This document shows positions 8,357-17,460 of a DNA stretch of 64,000 bases, piece by piece (the stretch's first letter is position 1; the number at the start of each line of letters is the position of its first letter). The notes under the pieces were generated by a model. The model searched no databases, was not told the origin of the DNA, and was given only the letters and a program-made list of their open reading frames with translations. The stretch is from Acetobacter lambici (GTDB lineage: Bacteria; Pseudomonadota; Alphaproteobacteria; Acetobacterales; Acetobacteraceae), in assembly GCF_011516885.1 (NCBI RefSeq), contig NZ_WOTD01000005.1, forward strand, positions 1 to 64,000. The letters are read 5' to 3'. Position numbers and translations under genes: made by a program.

Positions 8357-10717
8357 ATGAAATCCTATTTTTTACGTCGGTCCTTCCGTCTTCTGGCTTC
8401 GGTTCCAGCGTATGTTACCCTGCCAGCTCTGCCCTGCCTGCTCTTGGCATCCACCTCACCACTCGCAACGGCGGCAACACCTGCCGCCAGCCCGCCGCCA
8501 GCAGATACAAGCCATATTGCCGCAGGCCACAAACGTGCGGGCACGGCTCCACGCCGCAAAAATCTGGCGCCGCGCCAGGGAGGGTCGGAAGACGTTGAGG
8601 TCACGCAGTCCCACACCCACCGTTACCTGTCCGAACCCACCACGGTTAATGTGATCAGCGGGCAGGAACTGCGCTCTCTCCATCTTGAGAACCCCAAGGA
8701 CATTGCATCCTTCACCCCCGGTGTAACGGCCACGAACGCCGTTTCTGGTTCTGCTCCCATTTTTTCCATCCGTGGCGTTGGTCTGGATGACTATGTTGGC
8801 ACCAACATGGGCGGGATTGGGATTTATCTGGATGGTGTTCTGGCCCCTTTCCCCGTGTTCTACACCGGTCAGATGCTTGATGTGGAAAGCGTTGCAACAG
8901 AAAAAGGCCCTCAGGGCTTTGACATGGGGCGCAGCACCACGGGCGGCAGCATCAACATTCAGTCTGTAAAACCGTCCAATAAATTTGGTGGTTATGCGGA
9001 ATGGGGATACGGCAGCTACAATACCAGCCGTGGTCGCTTTGCTATTAACACCCCCATTACAAGCAAGATTTCCAACCGTCTGGCCTTCAACTATGTCAAA
9101 GGCGATGGCTGGCAGAAAGATATCACGACTGGTGCGCGTTATGGGTCGCAGGATCTGCTGGCTATGCGCAACCTGACCAAGTTTACGGTCGATGACACAT
9201 CCTCCTTTCTGCTGAACATCCATTATACGCGGGATAAAGGCACGTCCACGTCCCCGCAGGATCTCGGTTCGATCAGCGATGGTGGCACAGGGCCAAACCC
9301 CAACCCGCATGCCGTGAATGTTGGCAACACACCGCCCCAACGCAACGAAAACGGTGGGGGTGTCTCGCTCAACTTTACCAAAGCTTTTGACTTCGGCACG
9401 TTCGCGTCCACAACCGGGATCGACTTTTATCGCCGGAATGATCTGGACAACTACGATGGTCTGGGCACCACATCAGCCGGTGTTGGCACAAAATATGCCG
9501 ACTACCGCTGGAATGACACAGCCATTGCCCAGTCCCATGACATGCACCTGCGCATGAATCTGGCCAAAATCTTCCATCTGACCGTTGGTGTTTACGAATC
9601 TTATGACAAAATTGACGGGAACTACACCAGCTACCGCATGGATGACCCCAGCAGCATGGTCAATCTGACCAACCATTTTTCGCAGCAGAATCTGTCCACT
9701 GGTGTGTATGTCAACACCGTGACCAACATTACAAAGAAACTCGACTTTATTGCCTCCGGTCGTTTTTCTTATGACGAACGTGGTTTTAATGGCGGCTCGT
9801 CCTACTCGGCTATTGGCCCGGGCAGTCCACGCATTGGGGGCGTATACAATGCAACGCTCAATGGCGCGATCAATCATCTGAACGAACGGCATGATTACGA
9901 ACGCTTTACCGGGCGTGTCGGTCTGCGTTACCAGATTGTGCCCGGGACGTACGCCTACGGCACCATTTCCAACGGCTATAAAGCTGGCAGCTACTTTGCT
10001 GCTCCTGTGCTGGCACCCGCAGCACTGGATTATGTCCGTCCAGAAAATCTGGTTGCCTACGAGGTTGGTATTAAATCCTCCTTGCTGCACAACAAGGTTA
10101 TTCTTGAAGGCTCCCTGTTTGATTACGAATACCACAATCGTCAGACACTCTTCTTTGGCACCTTCACACCGTATGCAAACTCGACCGTTACCAGTAACTC
10201 CTTGACGTTGGGCACCATTCCACGCGCACGGACCCGTGGTGGCGAAATTTCCACCACCTTGCACAACGTTATTCCCAACCTTGATCTGAACGGCTCCTTT
10301 GCCTACCTGGATGCTCAGATCAAAAGCCCGGTTAACTCACTCCCCGGTCTAACGCTTGACCCAACGATTGCGCATAACTCTCAGCTCCCGTTTGCACCCC
10401 GGTTCTCATGGAGCGCTGTTGCACGCTACCACGTTGATGTCAGCAGCTATCGCACAACATTTCAGGCAAGCTACACGTGGAAAGATAACATGTGGGCCGC
10501 ACTGGGTGACAACAAAGCAAAAACCGACAAAATCAGCGCCCTTGGCCTGCGTATGGAAGTCGGCCCCAAAACTGGCAAATGGACTGCTGCCGTCTATGTT
10601 GACAACCTGCAGGACAACCATGGTTCCACCTACTCCTTTACCGGAAGCGACGGGAACCGCGCCCAGTACATCCAAACTCCTCGCTGGGTCGGCTGTGACC
10701 TGCACTACAACTTCTGA
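8357..10717 (+). CDS. TonB-dependent outer-membrane receptor
   Basis: About 786 aa from the ATG at 8357, which is preceded by CAGGA and opens directly into a signal peptide (MKSYFLRRSFRLL, hydrophobic run, cleavage near ATAAT). An in-frame ATG at 8261 would put 32 non-signal residues in front. A plug domain follows (about residues 75-200: EPTTVNVISGQEL, then IFSIRGVGLDDYVG). The rest is a 22-strand barrel ending in the aromatic signature YNF. It lies 150 bases after the ABC ATPase and 25 bases before the TIM-barrel gene, so it probably imports the same substrate across the outer membrane by TonB-ExbBD energy. No FecI/FecR pair is present, arguing against classical siderophore signalling. Confidence 0.9.
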   Translation: MKSYFLRRSFRLLASVPAYVTLPALPCLLLASTSPLATAATPAASPPPADTSHIAAGHKRAGTAPRRKNLAPRQGGSEDVEVTQSHTHRYLSEPTTVNVISGQELRSLHLENPKDIASFTPGVTATNAVSGSAPIFSIRGVGLDDYVGTNMGGIGIYLDGVLAPFPVFYTGQMLDVESVATEKGPQGFDMGRSTTGGSINIQSVKPSNKFGGYAEWGYGSYNTSRGRFAINTPITSKISNRLAFNYVKGDGWQKDITTGARYGSQDLLAMRNLTKFTVDDTSSFLLNIHYTRDKGTSTSPQDLGSISDGGTGPNPNPHAVNVGNTPPQRNENGGGVSLNFTKAFDFGTFASTTGIDFYRRNDLDNYDGLGTTSAGVGTKYADYRWNDTAIAQSHDMHLRMNLAKIFHLTVGVYESYDKIDGNYTSYRMDDPSSMVNLTNHFSQQNLSTGVYVNTVTNITKKLDFIASGRFSYDERGFNGGSSYSAIGPGSPRIGGVYNATLNGAINHLNERHDYERFTGRVGLRYQIVPGTYAYGTISNGYKAGSYFAAPVLAPAALDYVRPENLVAYEVGIKSSLLHNKVILEGSLFDYEYHNRQTLFFGTFTPYANSTVTSNSLTLGTIPRARTRGGEISTTLHNVIPNLDLNGSFAYLDAQIKSPVNSLPGLTLDPTIAHNSQLPFAPRFSWSAVARYHVDVSSYRTTFQASYTWKDNMWAALGDNKAKTDKISALGLRMEVGPKTGKWTAAVYVDNLQDNHGSTYSFTGSDGNRAQYIQTPRWVGCDLHYNF

Positions 10718-10742
10718 TATCTGACAAAAAACCGGGAAAGCG

Positions 10743-11612
10743 ATGATGAAATTTGAACTTTTCCGTACTTTATGGGGTGACAACCGCCGGTGGGACCTCC
10801 CACTGGCGCAAGCGCGGGCCGCCGGGTTTGATGGACTGGAAGCCCGCATTCCCCCAACGCTTACTGCCACGCGGGACTGTGCCACCATCCTGCGTGAGGA
10901 GGCCGCCCCCTATATTGCCATCGCCATGACTGGCGGTGGCGTTATTCCTAACCAGAGTGCGACCGTACAAAACCATCTGGACGACCTGCGTAGTGCCGTA
11001 GACCACGCCTTGCACATGAACCCCCGCTTTGTCACCATTTTGGGGGGGAATGACCGCTGGCCCGCCAGCCAGCAGGTGGACTTTATTGCACAGGCACAGG
11101 AAATCTGCCGAACAGCAAATATGCTTTGCTGTTTTGAAACACACCGCTCCCGTATTCTGGCAACGCCGTGGGTCACGCTGGATGTTATTGCACAGTTACC
11201 CGATATGCTGTTTACAGCCGACATAAGCCACTGGGTTGTCTGTTGTGAGCGCCTGCTGGATGACCCCGCGGATGACCTGTCGACCTTTATCGAGCGTGTT
11301 CACCACATTCAGGCCCGCGTGGGGTATGATCAGGGGCCACAGGCCCCCCACCCCGGTGCCCCGGAATATGCACCCGCTTTACGGTTCCACCAGAATATCT
11401 GGCAACAGATATGGCAAAGCCAACGTGCTCGTGGCTACACCACCACCACCATGACCCCCGAATGCGGGCCAGATGGTTACCTGCATACCCTGCCGTTTAC
11501 CAACATGCCCGTAGCGGACCTGTGGTCTCTCAACATCTGGACTGGCCAGACCGAGCGCCAGCATTTTCAACACGCCATGTCAGACTGTGGCAGCAAGAAG
11601 GAACTGGGGTGA
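10743..11612 (+). CDS. Sugar phosphate isomerase/epimerase-like TIM-barrel protein
   Basis: 289 aa, related to the xylose isomerase-like TIM-barrel (AP endonuclease 2) family. Metal-ligand-like residues appear in CFETHRSR and in FTADISHW, with an acidic residue in [10 protein letters not shown] near the end. Family members isomerise, epimerise or dehydrate sugars and hydroxy-acids with a divalent metal. GGGAAAG precedes tandem ATGs at 10743 and 10746. The stop overlaps the ATG of the oxygenase (ATGA), so the two are translationally coupled. Substrate unknown. Confidence 0.75.
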   Translation: MMKFELFRTLWGDNRRWDLPLAQARAAGFDGLEARIPPTLTATRDCATILREEAAPYIAIAMTGGGVIPNQSATVQNHLDDLRSAVDHALHMNPRFVTILGGNDRWPASQQVDFIAQAQEICRTANMLCCFETHRSRILATPWVTLDVIAQLPDMLFTADISHWVVCCERLLDDPADDLSTFIERVHHIQARVGYDQGPQAPHPGAPEYAPALRFHQNIWQQIWQSQRARGYTTTTMTPECGPDGYLHTLPFTNMPVADLWSLNIWTGQTERQHFQHAMSDCGSKKELG

Positions 11613-12655
11613 TGTCCGCTTCCACCACCGAAACTTTCACCCGTATTCCCGTTATCGATATCAGCGGCCTGTACAGCCCCGATATTGCACAACGCCAGGC
11701 CGTAGCAGAAAAACTGGGCGATGCCGCGCGGAATGTCGGCTTTCTCTTTATCTCCGGCCATAGTGTTCCAGAAGAGCTGATCGAAGGTGTACGCAAAGCC
11801 GCACGAGACTTCTTTGCCCAGCCTTTTGAAAAGAAAATGGAATACTACATTGGCACATCCGCCACCCACAAAGGCTTTGTGCCCGAGGGAGAGGAAGTGT
11901 ATTCCGCAGGCCGCCCCGACCACAAGGAAGCGTTTGATATTGGCTATGAAGTTCCCGCCAACCATCCGCTGGTGCAGGCAGGAACCCCGCTGTTAGGCCC
12001 CAACAACTGGCCCGATCTCCCCAATTTCCGTGCTGCGGCGGAAGCGTATTACCGTGCGGTTTTTGATCTGGGGCGCACACTTTTCCGCGGTTTTGCCCTG
12101 GCTTTGGGGCTGGATGAAAACTACTTTGATTCCGTAGCCAACTTTCCGCCTTCCAAACTGCGCATGATCCATTATCCGCATGACGCACAAGCGCAGGATG
12201 CCCCCGGCATTGGCGCCCACACAGACTACGAATGTTTTACAATCCTGCTGGCAGACAAGCCGGGGCTGGAAGTTATGAACGGTCATGGAGACTGGATTGA
12301 CGCCCCCCCGATCCCCGGTGCCTTTGTCGTCAATATTGGCGACATGCTTGAAGTCATGACCGCAGGCGAATTTGTGGCCACGGCACATAGATTACGCAAA
12401 GTTGCTGAGGAACGTTATTCCTTTCCGCTCTTCTATGCCTGTGACTACCATACCCAGATCCGCCCCCTGCCTGCTTTTGCCAAGGATGATGATGCGTCCT
12501 ATGAGACCATAACCATTGGCGAGCACATGTGGGCGCAGGCCTTGCAGACATACCAGTATCTGGTTCGCAAGGTTGAAAAAGGGGACCTCACACTCCCCGA
12601 AGGGGCACGCAAGACTGCAACATTCGGACATTTCAAACGCGTTGCCTCAACCTGA
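11612..12655 (+). CDS. 2-oxoglutarate/Fe(II)-dependent oxygenase, isopenicillin-N-synthase-like
   Basis: 347 aa from the ATG overlapping the previous stop. The N-terminal DIOX_N-type domain begins [10 protein letters not shown] and includes [13 protein letters not shown] near residues 43-55. The double-stranded beta-helix carries the iron triad His203-x-Asp205 (HTDYE) and His259 (TAHR), with the 2-oxoglutarate-binding RYS near 268-270. This class hydroxylates or desaturates small molecules using O2 and 2-oxoglutarate. Between a TIM-barrel protein and a class II aldolase, it may hydroxylate a carbon that the aldolase then cleaves (inference). The larger reading starting at 11411 is only an upstream extension through the neighbouring gene. 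Confidence 0.88.
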   Translation: MSASTTETFTRIPVIDISGLYSPDIAQRQAVAEKLGDAARNVGFLFISGHSVPEELIEGVRKAARDFFAQPFEKKMEYYIGTSATHKGFVPEGEEVYSAGRPDHKEAFDIGYEVPANHPLVQAGTPLLGPNNWPDLPNFRAAAEAYYRAVFDLGRTLFRGFALALGLDENYFDSVANFPPSKLRMIHYPHDAQAQDAPGIGAHTDYECFTILLADKPGLEVMNGHGDWIDAPPIPGAFVVNIGDMLEVMTAGEFVATAHRLRKVAEERYSFPLFYACDYHTQIRPLPAFAKDDDASYETITIGEHMWAQALQTYQYLVRKVEKGDLTLPEGARKTATFGHFKRVAST

Positions 12656-12687
12656 CACCACTTTTTGCATTTAAGGACAACACAACA

Positions 12688-13425
12688 ATGACGGTACAGC
12701 AGACAGAACAGGAACTGCGCGAGGACCTGGCAGCCGCATATCGGCTGATGGCGCATTTTAACATGACGGATATGGTCTATACCCACCTTTCCGTCCGCCT
12801 GCCCGGTGAAGGGCACCGCTATCTGGTCAACCCATACGGGCTTCTGTTTGAAGAAATTACAGCAAGCAGTCTGGTTATTGTGGACGCGGACGGGGTGCCA
12901 CAGCAAGAAACAAGCTGGAACATCAACCCCGCCGGGTTTGTTATTCATTCCGCCGTCCATGCCAACCGGCCGGATGCAGCGTGCGTCATGCACACCCACA
13001 CCATTGCTGGTATGGTCATTGCGGCACAGGACAAAGGCATTCTCCCGCTTAACCAGATCAATATTGAATTTTATGGCGTGGTTGCCTTCCATGCCTATGA
13101 AGGCATTGCTGCGGATGACAATCTGAGCGAGCGTGAACGCCTTGTGCGCGACCTTGGCACACGCAACGCCATTATTTTGCAAAACCATGGCCTGCTGACC
13201 GTTGGCAGCACAGTGGCGCAGGCTTTTTACCGCATGTATTACATGGAACAGGCCTGCAAGATCCAGATTGCGGCGCAGTCAACCGGTGTGCCGCTACACA
13301 TCCCTTCGGAAGAAAAACTGCTCCGCGCCAAAAACCAGTTTGATACCGACCCCGATCAGGGTCAGATGATCTGGAAGGCTCTACGCCGCAAACTTGACCG
13401 GGAACAGCCTGACTACAAAAGCTGA
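12688..13425 (+). CDS. Class II aldolase/adducin family protein
   Basis: 245 aa with the class II aldolase metal site: HTH at residues 102-104 (CVMHTHTIAGM) and a third His in QNHGLLTVG near 166. The N-terminal YTHLSVRLPG resembles the phosphate or substrate loop. Members split a C-C bond retro-aldol style or act as decarboxylases. It is the last gene of the catabolic set, 32 bases after the oxygenase and followed by a strong terminator. The substrate may be non-phosphorylated given the oxygenase context; this is not shown by sequence. Confidence 0.85.
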   Translation: MTVQQTEQELREDLAAAYRLMAHFNMTDMVYTHLSVRLPGEGHRYLVNPYGLLFEEITASSLVIVDADGVPQQETSWNINPAGFVIHSAVHANRPDAACVMHTHTIAGMVIAAQDKGILPLNQINIEFYGVVAFHAYEGIAADDNLSERERLVRDLGTRNAIILQNHGLLTVGSTVAQAFYRMYYMEQACKIQIAAQSTGVPLHIPSEEKLLRAKNQFDTDPDQGQMIWKALRRKLDREQPDYKS

Positions 13426-13446
13426 TCACATAATCCCACAACCGAC

Positions 13447-13484
13447 GGTAAAAAGGGGAGGCATTAATGCCTCCCCTTTTTACC
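13447..13484 (+). terminator. Intrinsic terminator of the oxygenase-aldolase unit
   Basis: Perfect 19-bp-arm palindrome: GGTAAAAAGGGGAGGCATT paired with its exact complement and containing the T-run. Begins about 20 bases after the aldolase stop. Confidence 0.85.
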
Positions 13485-14013
13485 TTACACATCATTCCCG
13501 CCTCTGAACGGCCAGCCGGCACAAACACCCTTCCCCATAGGTTATGCCCGCTGTCCACAAAGCATCATCTATTTTTTAGAGCCTATGGCATCTACGGTTT
13601 GAAGAATGCCATTGGACAGGTGAGCACATCGTTGTCCACGAATTCCATAATCCGACAACTCTGATACGGCATAAGGGTTTGGGCCGCGCTTTATCCGCCC
13701 GATACGGCCAAAGAAAGCTTTTTGAACAGGAAAACCCATATTCGGTGCGCCTTGAAATGTAACGCACCAATTAACCAACGATTCGCGGGGCCTATCCGTT
13801 TGAAAAGCCCTTTTTATATAAATATCACATTAATTTTACATTATTTGTTATGACATAATAAGATTTGAAAAACACACCTGTTGCTTTTACGCAGCCACGC
13901 CTAACACAAACCGTAAAATACAATGGCTAGCCCGACATAAAACTGTCACTTTACTCCCCACAAAAACTGATCTTATCTTCATAAATCCTTCTATTTTAAC
14001 AAAAAATTGACCA
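13485..14013. other. A/T-rich intergenic stretch, no firm gene
   Basis: About 530 bases between the catabolic island and the chemoreceptor-like gene; the last 200 bases are strongly A/T-rich and should hold that gene's promoter. A minus-strand reading from a TTG at 13778 to about 13569 encodes 69 residues with a basic, protein-like middle (AFFGRIGRIKRGPNP), but it has a weak start and I recognise no family. It could be a small protein or a decayed gene fragment. Confidence 0.4.
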
Positions 14014-15267
14014 ATGACCCTGCCGCAACAATTCGATCAGCTCTGCATGGGTTCCCTCGCGCAAGATGGGTTCAGACTCTGTCCGACAGAATCTGGCAGC
14101 GCGGTCATGGATATTTTTAAAAATCATCCAGACACCCATCATATTTGCATTATCAATGCCCAAAACATACCTATTGGCGTAGTAGAGAGGCAGAGGTTCC
14201 TTTCCCTCATGTCCAGCCCGTTTTCCTACGCCCTGTACCACAAACGGCCTGTTACGCTGCTCATGGACGACAGTCCATTAACGGTGGAAGCCAGAACCCC
14301 CATTCTTGATTTTACAAAACAGATCCTGAACAATAAAATATCCGACATTAACAAATCTTTTATTATTACCGACGATAAGTCCTATGTGGGTACGGCCACC
14401 CCTTTTGACCTTATGCGTATGTCCTACATCCACAGTAACCGTATTTCCGATACCTTGCAGAGCAGAACCAGAACACTGCATGAGACACTCCATAAAATTC
14501 AGACCGCAACGCACTCGATCAATGCAGAATCCCGTAACCTCAAGGATGAATCCGAAACCCTTTCGGAGCGGAACAGCACCCAGAACATACATCTGCTGGA
14601 ATCGGACCAGAGAATAAAATCCACCATTCAAAAAACAGAAGACCAGAACGTACAGATGGAGCAATCCAGAAGTTACATTCAGCACGCGTCCGTCAATATT
14701 CGTGAATCGTGCATTAAAATTAATGACACCATCGAAAAATTTAAAAAAATATCAGAAGCTTCAGAAGATATTGGAAAAATTCTGGATATTATGAAAAGCA
14801 TATCATCCCAGATCAATATTCTGGGTATTAACGCTACCATAGAAGCAGCCAAGGCGGGCAGCTATGGTGCGGGCTTTGGTGTTGTGGCGCAGGAAATACG
14901 CAACCTGTCCCGCATGACATCGGAATCCCTGCAACGGACAAGAAAACTTATTGTCTACTCACAGGATGCCATAAGCACCTGCTCGGACTCCATGAACGAC
15001 AACTCCCAGACATTGGCTGGAATTATTCACCACGTTGAAAAAATAAGTGAATCATTCAAGGAATTTGAACAAACTGCCATTGCACAAAAAGAAGAGATAC
15101 ACCAACTCCACCAGATTATGCAGAAACTGAACATCTCAACCGCAAAAAACAATGAGACTGTTCACAACACTAATGCCATTTGCGACAACCTGTTCATCAA
15201 TGTTTCTGAACTTGCGCAGATCACAACCAACATGAACAGCCTGCCAGCACATTATAACCTGCACTAA
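14014..15267 (+). CDS. Soluble methyl-accepting chemotaxis-like protein with CBS-like sensor domain
   Basis: 417 aa with no signal peptide or transmembrane segment. Residues about 20-145 resemble a CBS-pair sensor module (HICIINAQNIPIGVVERQRF, then a second half around FIITDDKSYVGTATPFDLMRM). A long coiled coil follows, then the conserved receptor hairpin tip around residues 265-300 (SSQINILGINATIEAAKAG, GFGVVAQEIRNLS). The tip implies interaction with a CheA/CheW-like complex, but no che genes lie nearby. Codon use is clearly A/T-richer than neighbours, suggesting transfer or relaxed selection. No good ribosome-binding site precedes the ATG at 14014, so the start is uncertain (ATG 14047 is an alternative). 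Confidence 0.82.
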   Translation: MTLPQQFDQLCMGSLAQDGFRLCPTESGSAVMDIFKNHPDTHHICIINAQNIPIGVVERQRFLSLMSSPFSYALYHKRPVTLLMDDSPLTVEARTPILDFTKQILNNKISDINKSFIITDDKSYVGTATPFDLMRMSYIHSNRISDTLQSRTRTLHETLHKIQTATHSINAESRNLKDESETLSERNSTQNIHLLESDQRIKSTIQKTEDQNVQMEQSRSYIQHASVNIRESCIKINDTIEKFKKISEASEDIGKILDIMKSISSQINILGINATIEAAKAGSYGAGFGVVAQEIRNLSRMTSESLQRTRKLIVYSQDAISTCSDSMNDNSQTLAGIIHHVEKISESFKEFEQTAIAQKEEIHQLHQIMQKLNISTAKNNETVHNTNAICDNLFINVSELAQITTNMNSLPAHYNLH

Positions 15268-15302
15268 AAAAAACCCCTCCATGTAAAACGGAGGGGGTTT
15301 TT
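15268..15302. terminator. Bidirectional intrinsic terminator
   Basis: A-tract, CCCCTCC arm, 10-base loop, GGAGGGG arm and T-tract, between the convergent chemoreceptor-like gene and hemA. Usable on both strands. Confidence 0.85.
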
Positions 15303-15340
15303 ACAGACCTGTGCCCTAATATTTAGTCCGGGCAGAACAA

Positions 15341-16666
15341 TCAGGCCACTTTTTCAGCCTTGTGCGCCACATGCTCGGGAATAATTCCCTCCTCACGCAG
15401 CAGGAGGGAGAGTGCGCGCACCATATCGTCCATCATCTCATCCGTATGGAAAGGGCCCGGTGTCAGGCGCAGGCGCTCGGTCCCCTCCGGCACGGTCGGA
15501 TAGTTGATTGGCGTTGCATAATGGCCAAACTCCACCAGAAGGCGGCGGCATATCCGCTTGCAGCGCTCGGCATCCCCAATGGGAATAGGCACAATGTGGC
15601 TTGGTGTCATGGTAAAGGGCACACCTGCGGCCCGCAGGCGCTGGCGCATGGTATGCACACGTTCGAACAGGGACTCGCGCCGCCAGCTTTCCGCCCGCAC
15701 CTTACGCACACTGGCCAGAGCCGCCCCAACCACGGACGGAGGCAGTGCTGTCGTAAAGATGAATCCGGAAGCCGTTGAACGCAGGAAATCCACAATCTCG
15801 GCCGAGGCGGTAATGTAACCACCGTGCACGCCAAAGCCCTTGGCCAGCGTACCCTCAATAATATCCACCTGATCGGCAACGCCGTCGCGCTGGGATACAC
15901 CGCCCCCTTCCTGCCCGTACAGCCCCACGGCATGCACTTCGTCCAGATAGGTCAGAGCATTGTATTTTCTGGCCAACGCACAGATCGCGCCAATATCGGA
16001 CATGTCTCCATCCATGGAGTACACGCTCTCAAACGCGATCAACTTGGGGGCATCCACCGGAGCGGCCGCCAGTTTTGCCTCCAGATCCTGCAAATCGTTA
16101 TGTTCAAAAATAACGGTCTGCGACCCCCGTGCGCCTTTGATGCCCGCGATCATGGAGGCATGGTTCAGCCGATCGGAAAAACAGATCCAGCCGGGCATGG
16201 ACATCAGGATTGTCTGCAAACTGGCCTGATTGGACACGTAACCAGAAATAAAGAGTAGTCCGGCCTCCTTGCGATGCAGGGCGGCAAGCTCGGCTTCCAA
16301 CTGGTTATGCAGCGGGCTGGTGCCCGCAATGTTGCGCGTGCCCCCCGCTCCCGCACCGTGCTCGCGTATGGCGGCAATGGCAGCATCCTGCACTTCGGGC
16401 ACAACGCCCATGCCCAGATAGTCGTTGGTGGACCAGACGATAACCTCACGCCCTTCAGGCATGTTGGCCACGTATTCCTCATACAGGGGAAAACGTTCCG
16501 CCTGACGCGCCAGTGGCGTAAAGGTTCTGTAACGCCCCTGTTGCTTGATCCGCCCCAGCGCCTCCTCGCAATGCTCGTAAAAAGGATGCCGGGCGTTCTT
16601 GATCGCTCCCACGCTTGGTTTCTCCTCGCTTCTCGTCAGAAACGGTCGGGGCATGGGCTTACCCAT
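15341..16666 (-). CDS. hemA: 5-aminolevulinate synthase
   Basis: 441 aa; condenses glycine and succinyl-CoA to 5-aminolevulinate, the first step of C4-pathway heme synthesis typical of alphaproteobacteria. Alpha-oxoamine synthase motifs are present: STNDYLGM near residue 79, the glycine-rich [33 protein letters not shown] with the PLP Asp, and the PLP lysine in [12 protein letters not shown]. There is a short N-terminal extension before the HPFYEH start of the core. It runs convergent to the chemoreceptor-like gene and lies 49 bases after a lipoprotein gene on the same strand. hemE and hemJ lie about 38 kb away in the same window. Confidence 0.95.
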   Translation of the reverse strand: MGKPMPRPFLTRSEEKPSVGAIKNARHPFYEHCEEALGRIKQQGRYRTFTPLARQAERFPLYEEYVANMPEGREVIVWSTNDYLGMGVVPEVQDAAIAAIREHGAGAGGTRNIAGTSPLHNQLEAELAALHRKEAGLLFISGYVSNQASLQTILMSMPGWICFSDRLNHASMIAGIKGARGSQTVIFEHNDLQDLEAKLAAAPVDAPKLIAFESVYSMDGDMSDIGAICALARKYNALTYLDEVHAVGLYGQEGGGVSQRDGVADQVDIIEGTLAKGFGVHGGYITASAEIVDFLRSTASGFIFTTALPPSVVGAALASVRKVRAESWRRESLFERVHTMRQRLRAAGVPFTMTPSHIVPIPIGDAERCKRICRRLLVEFGHYATPINYPTVPEGTERLRLTPGPFHTDEMMDDMVRALSLLLREEGIIPEHVAHKAEKVA

Positions 16667-16715
16667 CGGCCGTCTGGCCTTTTGTCTTCATACTTTTGTG
16701 TTTCGGTTAGGCAAC

Positions 16716-17207
16716 CTATCGCACATACACCCGTACGGTTGGCTTCGTCACCGACGAATCCGGCATAGCGGACATTTCCACCTGTGCTTCGGGGGCTCCT
16801 GCGTCAATCAGTTCCTGCATAACGGCATGGCCATCATGCTGGACCAGCGTCTGCAAGGCAGTCTGTTCCGTCTCCTGCCCTGCCTGATCCGGATCAGCCT
16901 GCTGTGGCACCAGACAGCTTACAACAAAGAGCACTTCCTTTTTACGCGCAAGAGCCTGACGGGCAATCTGGTCCACCGGAGCCTTCCATTCCGCCTGCGG
17001 CGTGCCGGCCACCAGTTCGATCAGGGGTGGCACGGGCGGGGGACCGGGGGGGGGCGGTGGAATATACGGCTTGGGCTCAACGCTTGCGGAAGGGTTGAAT
17101 GTTCTCTGGTCCAGCAGCTTGCACCCGGCCACGCCTGTTAGCAGGCAGATGGCCAGAGCGGCCCGAAAAGCACGCCCCTTTTTTGCGGCATGAAAAACAG
17201 ACAGCAT
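16716..17207 (-). CDS. Putative proline-rich lipoprotein
   Basis: About 163 aa starting at the ATG at 17207, preceded by GGAG. The lipoprotein signal is clear: basic start, hydrophobic LAICLLTGV and lipobox VAGC, so it should be lipidated and membrane-anchored in the envelope. A proline-rich stretch follows (IPPPPPGPPPVPP), then a soluble domain of about 110 residues ending in VRVYVR that I do not recognise. It is encoded just upstream of hemA on the same strand and may be cotranscribed. An earlier start at 17252 would bury the signal peptide. Confidence 0.6.
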   Translation of the reverse strand: MLSVFHAAKKGRAFRAALAICLLTGVAGCKLLDQRTFNPSASVEPKPYIPPPPPGPPPVPPLIELVAGTPQAEWKAPVDQIARQALARKKEVLFVVSCLVPQQADPDQAGQETEQTALQTLVQHDGHAVMQELIDAGAPEAQVEMSAMPDSSVTKPTVRVYVR

Positions 17208-17460
17208 GACCGGACCCATTCTCCACCAAGACTGATAGCGCGCCAGACGCACGTATTTTGCAGGACTCTTGCCTCTTCTTTCGCGCTCCCACGCGCCCGG
17301 CGCAAGCCCTTACACCGGTATCTTGCCCCTAAAAACACGCATTGAGGCGTAAAACTGCCTCTTGCAGTGACCGTTTGCTCTGGGGTTAACTACCACACAG
17401 CACCGGGCCGGTTACGCCGGGCGCGCCCGCACAGCACTCCCTCTGACAGACACAGGGCTG

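Noticed and set aside
8357-10717. Siderophore receptor assignment
   Set aside because: There is no FecI/FecR pair or siderophore gene nearby, and the surrounding genes point to a carbon or nitrogen compound. I kept only the general TonB receptor call.
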